64,000 nt of DNA from Anaerocolumna aminovalerica (GTDB lineage: Bacteria; Bacillota; Clostridia; Lachnospirales; Lachnospiraceae): assembly GCF_900115365.1 (NCBI RefSeq), contig NZ_FOWD01000004.1:124001-188000 (forward strand), read 5' to 3'. Made by a program: the position numbers and the translations under genes. Shown here in pieces: positions 44,904-53,951 of this stretch. The notes beneath the pieces were generated by a model that did no database searches, had not been told where the DNA came from, and saw only the letters and a list, made by a program, of their open reading frames with translations. Positions within the stretch are counted from its first letter, which is position 1; the number at the start of each line of letters is the position of its first letter.

Positions 44904-46577
44904 ATGGAGAAAAAAGTGATTGCCATTTATGCAAGAAAAAGTAAAGCAACGGATAAAGGTGAAAGCCTTCAGGTACAAATAGAAAAGTGCAAACAACTTG
45001 CCAGGTTTAAATACTCCGATTTTAAAACGGAATTTATTATATATGAGGAACAAGAGGGAAAAACAGGAGCCAACTTAGACAGGGAAAAATTTAAAGAATT
45101 GATGGGGGATATTACCAGTGGAAGTAAGCCTATACATATATTATTGGTATATAAATTAGATCGCTTAACACGTTCTGTTCAAGATTTTACTGAAATCTAT
45201 GAAATACTAAATGCCCATGGAACGGAGTTCATCAGTGTAAAGGAAGATTTTGATACCACAACACCAATGGGAAGAGCAATGTTGACTATTACCGTAGTTT
45301 TTGCTCAATTAGAAAGAGAAGTCATCGCAGAACGTATTCAAGACTCTATGCTGGAACTGGCAAAGCGGGGAAGATGGTTGGGAGGAAAAACTCCTTTTGC
45401 TTATGAATCAAAACTTACGTCATATATTAATCATGGAGGGCAGGAAAAAAAGAAAAATTATTTAGAAATCGTTCCTGGAGAAGCAGAAATAATTGAAAAA
45501 ATATTTGCAAATTATTTAGAGTTGGGCTCTTTATCCAAGGTAGAAGCATATTTATTAAAACACTTATACAAAACCCGTTCTGACTCAGATTTTAGAAGAT
45601 ACAGCATTAAATTTATACTGGCAAATCCTGTTTACTGCAAAGCTGATTTGAATGCCTATGAGTACTTTATAAAAAACGGCTATTCTATATATTCTCCTAA
45701 AGAAACATTTGACGGTGAACATGGAATAATGGCCTATAATAAGACTTTATCGGTAAAATATAATGACACTAATCTGGATATGAAAGAATCAAGATGGAGA
45801 AAGAAAGAAGACTGGGTTATTGCAGTGGGTGAGCATAAGCCATTAGTTGAAAGCGGTGACTGGATTAAAGTACAAAAAATGCTGGATAAAAATAAAGAAA
45901 AATCCTATCGTGCTTCAAGAACAACGGATGCCTTACTTTCCGGTGTATTAAAATGTAAATGCGGCCATCCAATGAGACCAAAAACATCCGGTACTCGGAA
46001 TTCTGAAGGTGAAAAGTCTTTTTATTATCTGTGCGAAATGAAAGAAAGAAGTAAAGGAGCACGTTGCAAAGAGTGTAATCTAGCAGGTAATATTTTAGAT
46101 AAAATTATTATAAAAAAAATAACAGAATTAGAAAAAGAGATTGCACCTATATTTAATAAAGCACTATTCAGATGCCATAAAAGAAAAGAAGATAATCGTA
46201 TATTCAGTACTGCCAGAGATAGTTATATAAGAAATCAGATTGATAAAACTAAGAGATATATAAATAATATTAAAAAAGCAATTCTGAAAGCCACAACGGA
46301 AGAAGCTATTGCTGATTTTATAGAAGAATATCAGGTTTATCTGGAGGAATTAAAACAGTTGGAAATTTCATTAGAAGATACAATTGAGGAAGAAGTCATG
46401 GAATATGGGGAAGAAGAATGGGTTGAATTATTAACCGTATTTGATAAAATAATGTGGAAAGAGTTGAGTTATGAACAAAGGAAATATGCTGTGAAAGAAT
46501 TAATTGAAGAAATTTATTGGAATGGTGGAAAAGTAGAAGTGTTTTTTAAAGGCAGCAACCTGTCAGAGAAGTGTTAG
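44904..46577 (+). CDS. Large serine recombinase (SpoIVCA-like) of the sigK element
   Basis: 557 residues. N-terminal resolvase domain with catalytic Ser13 in YARKSK, LVYKLDRLTRS and TPMGRAMLTITVVFAQLERE; recombinase domain with GGKTPFAYE; zinc ribbon around CKCGHPMRPK...YYLCE...GARCKEC; then a long coiled-coil (residues about 425-490) and a C-terminal tail. Expected to join the AATG cores of the two sigK halves. It ends four bases before the right inverted repeat, the usual position for such an enzyme. SpoIVCA is the B. subtilis counterpart by role. Confidence 0.94.
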   Translation: MEKKVIAIYARKSKATDKGESLQVQIEKCKQLARFKYSDFKTEFIIYEEQEGKTGANLDREKFKELMGDITSGSKPIHILLVYKLDRLTRSVQDFTEIYEILNAHGTEFISVKEDFDTTTPMGRAMLTITVVFAQLEREVIAERIQDSMLELAKRGRWLGGKTPFAYESKLTSYINHGGQEKKKNYLEIVPGEAEIIEKIFANYLELGSLSKVEAYLLKHLYKTRSDSDFRRYSIKFILANPVYCKADLNAYEYFIKNGYSIYSPKETFDGEHGIMAYNKTLSVKYNDTNLDMKESRWRKKEDWVIAVGEHKPLVESGDWIKVQKMLDKNKEKSYRASRTTDALLSGVLKCKCGHPMRPKTSGTRNSEGEKSFYYLCEMKERSKGARCKECNLAGNILDKIIIKKITELEKEIAPIFNKALFRCHKRKEDNRIFSTARDSYIRNQIDKTKRYINNIKKAILKATTEEAIADFIEEYQVYLEELKQLEISLEDTIEEEVMEYGEEEWVELLTVFDKIMWKELSYEQRKYAVKELIEEIYWNGGKVEVFFKGSNLSEKC

Positions 46578-46581
46578 CTGC

Positions 46582-46612
46582 AATTACCGCCAAACATGAG
46601 AAAGAGCAAATG
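46582..46612. other. Right attachment site of the sigK element
   Basis: AATTACCGCCAA (46582-46593) is the inverted copy of the left-end arm, followed after 15 bases by AATG (46609-46612) and the in-frame continuation of sigK. The arm-to-core distance is 15 bases here against 12 on the left. Confidence 0.82.
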
Positions 46613-46971
46613 AATTGTTAATGATGCTAAGAAATGGGAAGCGGCAGGCAAAAGAAGTATACCTTTATGAACCTATCGGTTCTGATAAAGAAGGTCATGA
46701 AATAAATCTACTGGACATTATTGAAAGTGCAGACACGGATATTGTGGATGAGCTGGAGTTACAAGGTAATATCAAGCGTTTATATACATTAGTGGATAAA
46801 GTATTAACAAAACGGGAACGACAAATTATTGAAATGCGGTATGGATTAAATTCAAACAATGAAGTTACCCAAAGAGAAATTGCCAATATTATAGGTATAT
46901 CCAGATCCTATGTATCAAGAATTGAGAAAAAAGCGTTGAAGAAATTACGAGAAGGATTTGAAAAAGGATAA
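46609..46971 (+). pseudogene. sigK: sigK, 3' part (sigma regions 3 and 4)
   Basis: From Glu90 of the rebuilt protein: ELLMMLRNGKRQAKEVYLYEPIG (first part ELLMMLRNGK), DKEGHEINLLDII, then region 4 with TKRERQIIEMRYGL and the helix-turn-helix TQREIANIIGISRSYVSRIEKKA. It has no own ribosome site or suitable start; it is expressed only after excision links it to the 5' part at 37473. The joined product is 208 residues. A terminator follows at 47079. Confidence 0.93.
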
Positions 46972-47078
46972 GACGAGAATAAAAAAGAAATTAAAAAAGA
47001 AAAAAGTTAAACTGGTTTGTGGAAAGAATAGTAACGGATATGAATTAATGATGCAAAGAAAAATAATTTACAAATTTG

Positions 47079-47126
47079 ATATCACATTTTACTAAAGGCA
47101 TTGAAATAGTTAGTAAAATGTGATAT
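47079..47126 (+). terminator. Terminator after sigK
   Basis: ATATCACATTTTACTAA pairs with TTAGTAAAATGTGATAT, followed by TCTTATTTT. Confidence 0.85.
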
Positions 47127-47214
47127 TCTTATTTTAAGCTTAAGAAGCTTAAAAATTTGAAGGACTTTGTTAAAAAAATATCAATTTCTAAGAAGTTCTT
47201 CATTTTTAGAACAG

Positions 47215-47290
47215 GTAATAATCTTTTATTACATAAATCAGTGTAATAATCTTTATTACATAAATCAGTGTAATAATATTTTTATTACAT
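47215..47290 (+). repeat. Three tandem copies of a 27-30-bp hairpin unit
   Basis: GTAATAATCTTTTATTACATAAATCA-type unit repeated three times (starts about 47215, 47243 and 47270). Each unit is a small hairpin GTAATAA/TTATTAC. It lies in the 480-base gap between sigK and the GtrA gene; the rest of that gap holds only the terminators noted. Confidence 0.75.
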
Positions 47291-47302
47291 AACTACTCCT
47301 AA

Positions 47303-47343
47303 GAAAAGAGGATGCTGCAATATTAGTAGCGTCCTCTTTTTTG
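47303..47343. terminator. Bidirectional-looking terminator before the GtrA gene
   Basis: AAAAGAGGA...TCCTCTTTT stem extended by TGCTGC/GTAGCG, with A-run before and T-run after. No gene ends directly before it, so it may attenuate readthrough into the GtrA gene. Confidence 0.75.
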
Positions 47344-47454
47344 CCTTTACAGTATGTTCCAACTGATGTAGAATTAAATAAGGTGACAAGCCTATCTAAA
47401 ATATAATTCTCATTTAACATAAATTATATAAAATAACAAAGGAGAGAGTTCCTT

Positions 47455-47901
47455 ATGTATAAAAATCACATGTCATATAAAAAATATTGGAGCAAGTTTG
47501 TAAACCGTGAAACCATTACATATACCTTTGCAGGTATTATGACAACCATTGTAAACTTCATATTCTACTATATTCTGTGCAATATATTAGAAGTAGAAAA
47601 TTTAATGGCCAATACCATTGCGTGGTTGGCTGCAGTTTCATTTGCTTATATTGTGAATGCTTTATGGGTATTTCAATCGGAAAAAGAAGATATATTGAAA
47701 GAATGCATAAAAATAACTAAATTTTTTGGAGCCAGAATACTTTCCTTTCTTGTGGAACAAATGGGAATGTTTCTTTTTGTTGATAAATTAAAATGTAATA
47801 ATTTAGTTGTAAAAGCACTCTTAATGGTTGTTGTAATTGTATTGAATTATTTGTTCAGTAAAATTTATATATTTAGAAAGCAGGACAAATGCGCGGATTA
47901 A
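47455..47901 (+). CDS. GtrA-family membrane protein
   Basis: 148 residues, four predicted membrane helices. The GtrA pattern is seen in FAGIMTTIVNFIFYYIL, AWLAAVSFAYIVNALWVF and VLNYLFSKIYIF. Family members are thought to help flip lipid-linked sugars for cell-wall or surface polysaccharide modification. No glycosyltransferase gene is adjacent, so the substrate is unknown. AAAGGAGAGAG lies upstream of the ATG. Confidence 0.88.
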   Translation: MYKNHMSYKKYWSKFVNRETITYTFAGIMTTIVNFIFYYILCNILEVENLMANTIAWLAAVSFAYIVNALWVFQSEKEDILKECIKITKFFGARILSFLVEQMGMFLFVDKLKCNNLVVKALLMVVVIVLNYLFSKIYIFRKQDKCAD

Positions 47902-48010
47902 AAAATATAATACTATTTAATGTAATTATTATTAGTGTAGGATATATGTAATGTATGTTGTGTTATAGCAAACCGTTGAATCATTGGGGAAACACAAGGG
48001 GGATAGGGGT

Positions 48011-48925
48011 ATGAATCATAGCACTGAAGAAATTGTTCCTTATATTCGCGAAGTGGGATTGCAAAAAAGAGATTCCTGGAAAAATCTTTATCGGAGAATC
48101 TATGATCATCAGTTCTTATATTGTTTTTGCGGCATTATACATATTCAAATTGAAGAACGGAATTATGAAGTGAAACAAGGGGATTTGGTTATTATTAAAC
48201 CCAATGTTCCTCATAAGTTATGGTTAGATGAAGATGTTCAAGGGGAGCTTTATTGGTTTCATTGTGATTTGTTTTCATACCAGGATAAGAAATGGCACTA
48301 TACATTTTATAATACCATTGAAACATACGTAACTCTATTTGGAAATGAATTACAGTACAAGGAGCATATACGCATAGATCCGGTGTTCGAAAATGATATA
48401 AGATTTCCAGAATATATGACTATGAAGGATCAAGAGACTACAGAGTATCTGTTTCGTAAAATGTATAAAGCATATACATATGAACAGAAGAACTGGCAGC
48501 TCCTTGTTCGTGGATATTGTTACGAGTTACTTTATTCAATCCTTCGTCAAATGGGAGATACAAAGAAGAGAGATCTTTCGAAAGTATATGAAGTAAATAG
48601 GATGAAATCTTATATTGCCAAGAATTATTATAAACCAATTTCTGTCCAGGAGATTTGCAATGTAACAGGATTTAATGTGGATTATGCAAGTCGGTTTTTT
48701 TATAAAATGACAGGAAAAAAGTTAAAGGAGTATTTAAACGGATATCGTGTGGAACAAGCCAAAAAATTAATGATAGATCGTGACTTGAAATTTGCAGATA
48801 TTGCAGAAATGGTGGGATTTAAGAACGAAAATTATTTTAGTACTATAATTAAGCGATATGAAGGTAAAACACCAGCAAAGTTAAGAGAATCCTTGATAGA
48901 ATTGCTGCTGTTAGATGATAAGTAA
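48011..48925 (+). CDS. AraC-family transcriptional regulator
   Basis: 304 residues from the ATG at 48011 (MNHSTEEIVPYI; an upstream start at 47984 would overlap the GGGGGAT ribosome site). An N-terminal cupin-type sensor domain (VKQGDLVIIKPNVPHKLW) is followed by two C-terminal helix-turn-helices (ISVQEICNVTGFNVDYASRFF and KFADIAEMVGFKNENYFSTI). It precedes the sugar transporter operon in the same direction by 346 bases, so it is the probable regulator of that operon. Confidence 0.92.
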   Translation: MNHSTEEIVPYIREVGLQKRDSWKNLYRRIYDHQFLYCFCGIIHIQIEERNYEVKQGDLVIIKPNVPHKLWLDEDVQGELYWFHCDLFSYQDKKWHYTFYNTIETYVTLFGNELQYKEHIRIDPVFENDIRFPEYMTMKDQETTEYLFRKMYKAYTYEQKNWQLLVRGYCYELLYSILRQMGDTKKRDLSKVYEVNRMKSYIAKNYYKPISVQEICNVTGFNVDYASRFFYKMTGKKLKEYLNGYRVEQAKKLMIDRDLKFADIAEMVGFKNENYFSTIIKRYEGKTPAKLRESLIELLLLDDK

Positions 48926-49083
48926 ATATAAGAAAGTACATAAGGTTAGGGAAGTTACTTTAGTGTTAAAGAATGGTAATAGAATATTCAAGAATGTACA
49001 AGATGGGAACATAAGAGATGCTTTAAAATGAAAGTCATTTAGACAGTCCCATGAAAAATACAAAATACATATAAATATTAATA

Positions 49084-49122
49084 CAGAAAAGTCGGAAAAC
49101 TATAAGTTTTTCGGCTTTTCTG
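49084..49122 (+). terminator. Terminator after the AraC regulator
   Basis: CAGAAAAGTCGGAAAA / TTTTTCGGCTTTTCTG stem. It lies in the 346-base gap before the transporter operon; the rest of that gap should contain the operon promoter, which I cannot place with confidence. Confidence 0.8.
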
Positions 49123-49271
49123 CATTTACAGGGTAAAGGCAACTGTATATAATGTATGAAAAGATTAAAAAAACATTAAAGCAATTAGCCAATATGTACA
49201 TACTGCGCAGAAAAAGAAATATATAGTAAAACATCTAAAGAAGTACACTTTACATAATAGGAGATTAATTC

Positions 49272-50210
49272 ATGAAAATGAAAATGGAAAAAAGTCAAAG
49301 AATGCGTACTTTTAAGAGGCAGTTGCCTTTACATGGTTTTGTTTTTGCAGGACTAATCTTTCTGCTGTTATTCTCACTTATACCTATGGCCGGAGTTATT
49401 ATTGCATTTGAAGATTATGACATTAAAGCAGGACTTACAGGGATATTTACAAGCCAATTTGTAGGATTAAAGCATTTTAAAGCATTTTTAACAGACCGAA
49501 AGTTTCCAATACTAATGAGAAATACATTGTGTATCAGTGTTTTGAAACTCATTTTTTCGTTTCCACTTCCGATTATTTTTGCAATTATGATATCGGAGAT
49601 GGGAGGAAAAGTTTATAAGAGGGTAGTGCAAACCGTAAGTTATTTGCCACATTTTTTCTCATGGATTATTGTATCAGGAATCTTGTTTACGTTTTTCTCA
49701 ACAAATACAGGTGTGGTTAATGAAGTCTTGTTGAAACTTGGGGCTATAGATAAACCAATTCCTATTCTAATGGATCCAAAATATTATTATGGCCTGGCAG
49801 TATTCAGTGAGATATGGAAAGAGACCGGTTGGGGAGCCATTATTTATTTGGCTGCCATTGCAGGTATCAGTCCAACACTATATGAAAGTGCAAGAATTGA
49901 TGGTGCAGGAAGAATGCAATGTATTCGGCATATTACACTTCCATCCATCAAGGGAACGGTAGCAATTCTTTTAATTTTAGCAATTGGTGGTTTATTCGGG
50001 TCTAACTTTGACCAAGCAATGTTATTAGGAAATACAATGAACCTTTCACGTTCAGAAATCTTAGAAGTATTTATTTATAAGATAGGTTTAGGGCAAGGCA
50101 GATATTCATTTGCCGCTGCTGCCGGTTTATTTCAGTCGGTGATCTCCTTTATTTTAGTGTTGAGTGCAAATGCAGTATCCAAGAAGGTATCAGGGTCTTC
50201 CTTATTCTAA
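49272..50210 (+). CDS. Carbohydrate ABC transporter permease, LplB-type
   Basis: 312 residues, six membrane helices starting about residue 22. The coupling-loop motif is ESARIDGAGRMQCIRHITLP. It belongs to the CUT1 sugar permeases of the LplB/YtcP group, which import oligosaccharides such as plant-cell-wall or galacturonan fragments. Ribosome site TAGGAGATTA. Next come the second permease and the binding protein, an order typical of LplBCA-type systems, in which the ATPase is usually encoded elsewhere and shared. Confidence 0.93.
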   Translation: MKMKMEKSQRMRTFKRQLPLHGFVFAGLIFLLLFSLIPMAGVIIAFEDYDIKAGLTGIFTSQFVGLKHFKAFLTDRKFPILMRNTLCISVLKLIFSFPLPIIFAIMISEMGGKVYKRVVQTVSYLPHFFSWIIVSGILFTFFSTNTGVVNEVLLKLGAIDKPIPILMDPKYYYGLAVFSEIWKETGWGAIIYLAAIAGISPTLYESARIDGAGRMQCIRHITLPSIKGTVAILLILAIGGLFGSNFDQAMLLGNTMNLSRSEILEVFIYKIGLGQGRYSFAAAAGLFQSVISFILVLSANAVSKKVSGSSLF

Positions 50211-50264
50211 CTCTTTAATAAAATAAGTTTATAAGCCTAGGTAGAAAATTAGAAAGGGGCAATT

Positions 50265-51173
50265 GTGATGAAGCATCAACGAAGAAAAATTAGGAGAACG
50301 GCGGAAGACAAAGTAATGGATACCGTAATTTTTATCCTTATGACATTGATCTTACTTGTAACGTTATATCCATTTTATTATGTTATTATTATCTCTTTTA
50401 ATGATGGGGTAGATGCACTGAACGGAGGTATTTATTTTTGGCCGCGAAAATTTACCTTAGCTAATTATCAACAGTTTTTAAGTGATGCAAAATGGTTACA
50501 TGCGCTTTTGATTTCCATTTTAAAGACAGTGGCAGGAACCACCCTTACAATATTATTTACTTGTATGGTGGGGTATGGGCTATCAGCGCCGAACTTAATG
50601 TTTCGGAAGTTTTACAATGTTGTGTTATTGGTCTGTATGTATTTTAGCGGAGGGCTCATTCCCTATTATTTAGTATTGAATTCTTATGGACTTTTGAATA
50701 CCTTCTGGGTTTATGTCATACCCACAATGTTTAGTACATATTATTGCATTCTTGCAATTTCCTTCTTTCGGGAAATACCATATGAGTTATATGAATCGGC
50801 ACGACTGGATGGTGCAAAAGAGATACGCATCTATACATCCATTGTATTACCTTTGTCTAAGCCATTAATTGCTACATTGGGGTTATTTGCAGCAGTTGGT
50901 CAATGGAATGCTTGGAGTGATACTGCATTCTTTGCACCAGGAAAGAAATCACTGCGTACTTTGGCATTCTTGATGAGAGATGTCATTACGAAAAATCAAG
51001 TTGATGTTACCTCAAAAGCAGCAATGATGCAAGCATCACGTTATGGTCAAGTAACTACAACATCTGTTCAAATGGCAGCAATGATTATCACTATTTTACC
51101 AATTGTTTTAGTGTATCCATTTCTTCAGAAGCACTTTGTAAAAGGAATTATGTTGGGAGCTGTAAAGGGTTAA
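50265..51173 (+). CDS. Carbohydrate ABC transporter permease, LplC-type
   Basis: 302 residues, six helices. The coupling loop ESARLDGAKEIRIYTSIVLP and the C-terminal HFVKGIMLGAVKG are characteristic of LplC/YtcP-like permeases. AGAAAGGGGC precedes the ATG, and the gene is 54 bases from its partner permease. Confidence 0.94.
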   Translation: MMKHQRRKIRRTAEDKVMDTVIFILMTLILLVTLYPFYYVIIISFNDGVDALNGGIYFWPRKFTLANYQQFLSDAKWLHALLISILKTVAGTTLTILFTCMVGYGLSAPNLMFRKFYNVVLLVCMYFSGGLIPYYLVLNSYGLLNTFWVYVIPTMFSTYYCILAISFFREIPYELYESARLDGAKEIRIYTSIVLPLSKPLIATLGLFAAVGQWNAWSDTAFFAPGKKSLRTLAFLMRDVITKNQVDVTSKAAMMQASRYGQVTTTSVQMAAMIITILPIVLVYPFLQKHFVKGIMLGAVKG

Positions 51174-51201
51174 AATAAAAAAGGCTGAAGGAGAGTTATT
51201 T

Positions 51202-52791
51202 ATGATTAAAATGAAGAAACTTATTAGTGTTTTATGTATTGGTCTACTTGTAATCTCATGTACAGCGTGTGGTAAAAGCGCAAAAACAGGAAGTAATTCC
51301 GTGTTAATGGAAGCCAAAGACAGTGAAAATCAATTTCCAAACCCAGAAAACAAAGTTACTTTTGATATGTTCGTTGATTGTACTTGGCTGCCATATGATA
51401 CTATGGAAGATGGAATTATAGAACAATTAATTGAAGAACAAACTGGAATTAAAATCAACATAGTGAAAGCCACGGATGCAGAACAGTTGAATCTGCTGAT
51501 TGCATCGGATGATTTACCAGACCTAGTTATGACATCAAGTTCTTCAAAACTAAATAAATTGTCCAGTGATGATCGTTGTTGGCCATTACAGGAACTTATT
51601 GATAAATATACTCCGGATTTTAAAATTCCGGAAATCGAACAGAAGTTAAATGCATTGAGTTCAGAAAATGGAAAGTATTATATGTTAAAAAATGAATTTA
51701 ATACAATTGAAGAAATTCAGAATGCAAAGAATATTGGTCCAAACTTTGGACAATTAATTATGCGGGAAGATATCTATAAAGAATTAGGTTCACCAGCATT
51801 ACAGACAAAAGATGATTTTTTTGCGCTGATGCAGATGGTAAAAGAGAACTATCCCGACATGGTGCCATTGACGATCAATATGAGACAATATGGGGGATTG
51901 GCGCAACTGGTAGGTTACGATCCTGTGAAACCTGAGGATGAAAATGGAAATTATGTTTGCGATATCTCGGATCCTAAATACCGTGAGTTATGTAAGGTAA
52001 TCAATGATTTATACCGGATGGGTTATGTTACAGAGGAAAACTTCACATTTACTTCTGATGAGCAGACTTTCCAAAATATTGGTACTGGAAAAGCATTTAT
52101 GGTAACACATTTTGCTGGAAACGATGAGCAAAACTTTACAGCCAGAGTAAAAGAGGAGGTTCCCGGAGCAAAATATGTTCAGGTACCTCTCATGAAAGAC
52201 TGGAATTATACGATGCCTGTTTCAGGCTGGTCTGCTATGTTTATTACAAAGAATTGCAAAGATCCGGAAACTGCAATTAAGTTCTTAAATTGGGCAAAAC
52301 AAAAAGATAATTCTATTGCATTAAGTACTGGATACAAGGGAATTGATTGGGATTATGATGAGAGCGGAAACATTATATTATTAGAGCGGCGCCAGAAGTC
52401 GGTAGATGCTGGTACAAAAGATGCAGATTATAAAGGGGATGGATTTATCTTTTCTGCAGATAATTATATTACCATTTCCAATGGTTTTTATGCAGTAGCA
52501 ACACCAGAGACACGTAGAATCTATGACGATGCAGTAAAACGTGCAAATTGGTCCAATGCCTTAGATTTGGCATATCCTAAGTCAGGTACAGACATTCGTA
52601 TTAAATTTGATGATATTTCCACATTGTCAAGTGAGTCATTTACAAAGATCTGTACAGCAAAGTCAGATGAGGAATTCAATACCTTATATGATGATATGGT
52701 GAAAGAAGCAGAAAAAATCGGACTTCAGGAAGTAAATGAATATCTGACCACCAATTATAACAAATTATGTGAAGACTTGGGCGTTAAGTAA
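51202..52791 (+). CDS. Carbohydrate-binding lipoprotein of the LplA-type transporter
   Basis: 529 residues. N-terminal signal with cysteines in VISCTACGKS, either of which could be the lipidated one; then a large extracellular solute-binding domain rich in aromatics and acidic residues (FDMFVDCTWLPYDT, LIASDDLPDLVM). The size (over 500 residues) is typical of this transporter class. AAGGAGAG lies upstream. Terminator at 52817. The ligand cannot be told from sequence. Confidence 0.92.
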   Translation: MIKMKKLISVLCIGLLVISCTACGKSAKTGSNSVLMEAKDSENQFPNPENKVTFDMFVDCTWLPYDTMEDGIIEQLIEEQTGIKINIVKATDAEQLNLLIASDDLPDLVMTSSSSKLNKLSSDDRCWPLQELIDKYTPDFKIPEIEQKLNALSSENGKYYMLKNEFNTIEEIQNAKNIGPNFGQLIMREDIYKELGSPALQTKDDFFALMQMVKENYPDMVPLTINMRQYGGLAQLVGYDPVKPEDENGNYVCDISDPKYRELCKVINDLYRMGYVTEENFTFTSDEQTFQNIGTGKAFMVTHFAGNDEQNFTARVKEEVPGAKYVQVPLMKDWNYTMPVSGWSAMFITKNCKDPETAIKFLNWAKQKDNSIALSTGYKGIDWDYDESGNIILLERRQKSVDAGTKDADYKGDGFIFSADNYITISNGFYAVATPETRRIYDDAVKRANWSNALDLAYPKSGTDIRIKFDDISTLSSESFTKICTAKSDEEFNTLYDDMVKEAEKIGLQEVNEYLTTNYNKLCEDLGVK

Positions 52792-52816
52792 GTTTAAAGA
52801 GTAAACTGAACTAAAT

Positions 52817-52868
52817 AGTGAAGCGGAGCAACCTTGCTGATTTATCAGCTCGTTGCTCCACTTTTTTT
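52817..52868 (+). terminator. Terminator after the sugar transporter operon
   Basis: AGTGAAGCGGAGCAAC...GTTGCTCCACT stem followed by TTTTTTT. Confidence 0.92.
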
Positions 52869-53017
52869 CATAAGCTTAGAATAGTCCGGTTAATACTTGC
52901 AATTTTAAACCACCAGTTTAATGATATATTTTTCTCTTACGAATATAATGAATTATAGTAAAGAGCATGGCAATATAATTATAAGTGTAATGACGAATAC
53001 GAAAAGGGGATATTAGT

Positions 53018-53524
53018 ATGATAAAAATAACATCAGCAGGAGCAAACAAATTAATTAGAACTTTAGAGGATGAAAAGAGTTATATTTTGTCTATTGAAAA
53101 TAATTCTAAGACCTATATTCGTGGGGAAGGTGAAGAAGCCGAAATACCTCAATATGATTATGAGGAAACCAGCAAAAAGTTAAATGAAATTGATGAAAAG
53201 GTTTGCAAAATAAAGCATGCAATTAATGTATTTAATTCAACAACATATTTGCCGCAACTCCACATAACAATAGATACGGCATTAGTAAAAATGGCCCAGT
53301 TAAACATTCGGAAATCAATACTGGACAATATGCGAAAACACTTACCTAAAGTACGTATTACAGATTTTATGGGACGAATGAATCGTGGTGTGGAATACGA
53401 ATTTGTAAATTATGATTTAGATAAAGTGAATAACGACTACAAAGAAATATGTGAGCAGATTATTGAGATTCAATTGGCTTTAGATACTTGCAATCAGACC
53501 ATTACATTCGAAATAAAGTGGTGA
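53018..53524 (+). CDS. Coiled-coil protein, possibly DIP1984/septicolysin-like
   Basis: 168 residues of mostly charged helices: an N-terminal helix (NKLIRTLEDEKSYIL), a Glu-rich turn, a central helix pair around EETSKKLNEIDEKVCKIK ending NAINVFNSTTYL, and a C-terminal VNNDYKEICEQIIEIQLAL. This alternation resembles DIP1984/septicolysin-family proteins, whose role is unknown, but similarity is weak. AAAGGGG lies upstream. Flanked by terminators and AT-rich spacers, so it is a single-gene unit. Confidence 0.65.
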   Translation: MIKITSAGANKLIRTLEDEKSYILSIENNSKTYIRGEGEEAEIPQYDYEETSKKLNEIDEKVCKIKHAINVFNSTTYLPQLHITIDTALVKMAQLNIRKSILDNMRKHLPKVRITDFMGRMNRGVEYEFVNYDLDKVNNDYKEICEQIIEIQLALDTCNQTITFEIKW

Positions 53525-53951
53525 ACTTAAAGGGTATTTAAATATACTTAATCAAATTTCCTTGTACGTATCTCAAATATTTTTCAAGTTAGGTGGTTAT
53601 TGCTATTGAGTGTTATTGTTAGCTGTTATTCTGTTATATTTTTATAAGTTTAAGTTTAAGGTTAAATAAAAGAGGCTAAATAATATCATAATGATGCGTA
53701 CTAAAAACTTGATAGAAATATCAGAGCATGGAAGTATAGGTTATATATGCTAATTTTCTATAAATCTTTAAATTAGATTACACACATTTCAATCGGTATT
53801 AATTATAGTTTCAAAAATCTTCCATATTGTTAAAAAGAAGAAAAGTAGTAAGTTTAATATTGTAAAAATAATGAAACTATCTTATAATAACTCTTGTATG
53901 TTTATTATGTGTTCGGGATAATACATAGTTCACTGAGGAGGTATGATTTTA
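53525..53951 (+). other. AT-rich intergenic region before the XRE gene
   Basis: About 430 bases without a gene I can support. GTTATT words recur around 53594-53640. It should contain the promoter of the XRE gene near 53870-53930; CTTATAATAACTCTTG (53880-53895) includes a possible TATAAT box. Confidence 0.4.

Larger units (their letters stand above)
37741..46612. mobile_element. 8.87-kb skin-like sigK intervening element
   Basis: Interrupts sigK between codons 89 (Asn) and 90 (Glu). Contents in order: terminator, promoter and operon for an oligopeptide ABC transporter (five genes), a C39-like peptidase, an L-ribulokinase remnant, a 66-residue protein and a large serine recombinase ending four bases before the right inverted repeat. 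All genes read in the direction of sigK. There are no phage structural genes, unlike the large B. subtilis skin. Direct AATG at the borders and inverted 12-bp repeats inside support precise excision. Skin excision in the mother cell is established in B. subtilis and C. difficile; in this organism it is inferred. Confidence 0.9.

Noticed and set aside
37473-46971. sigK as a simple pseudogene destroyed by a random insertion
   Set aside because: Both parts are undamaged, in frame, joined exactly by a shared core, with matched inverted arms and a recombinase at the border, which fits programmed excision better.
47215-47290. Regular repeats that might be a CRISPR array
   Set aside because: Units abut each other with no unique spacers, only three copies exist, and no cas genes are in the window.
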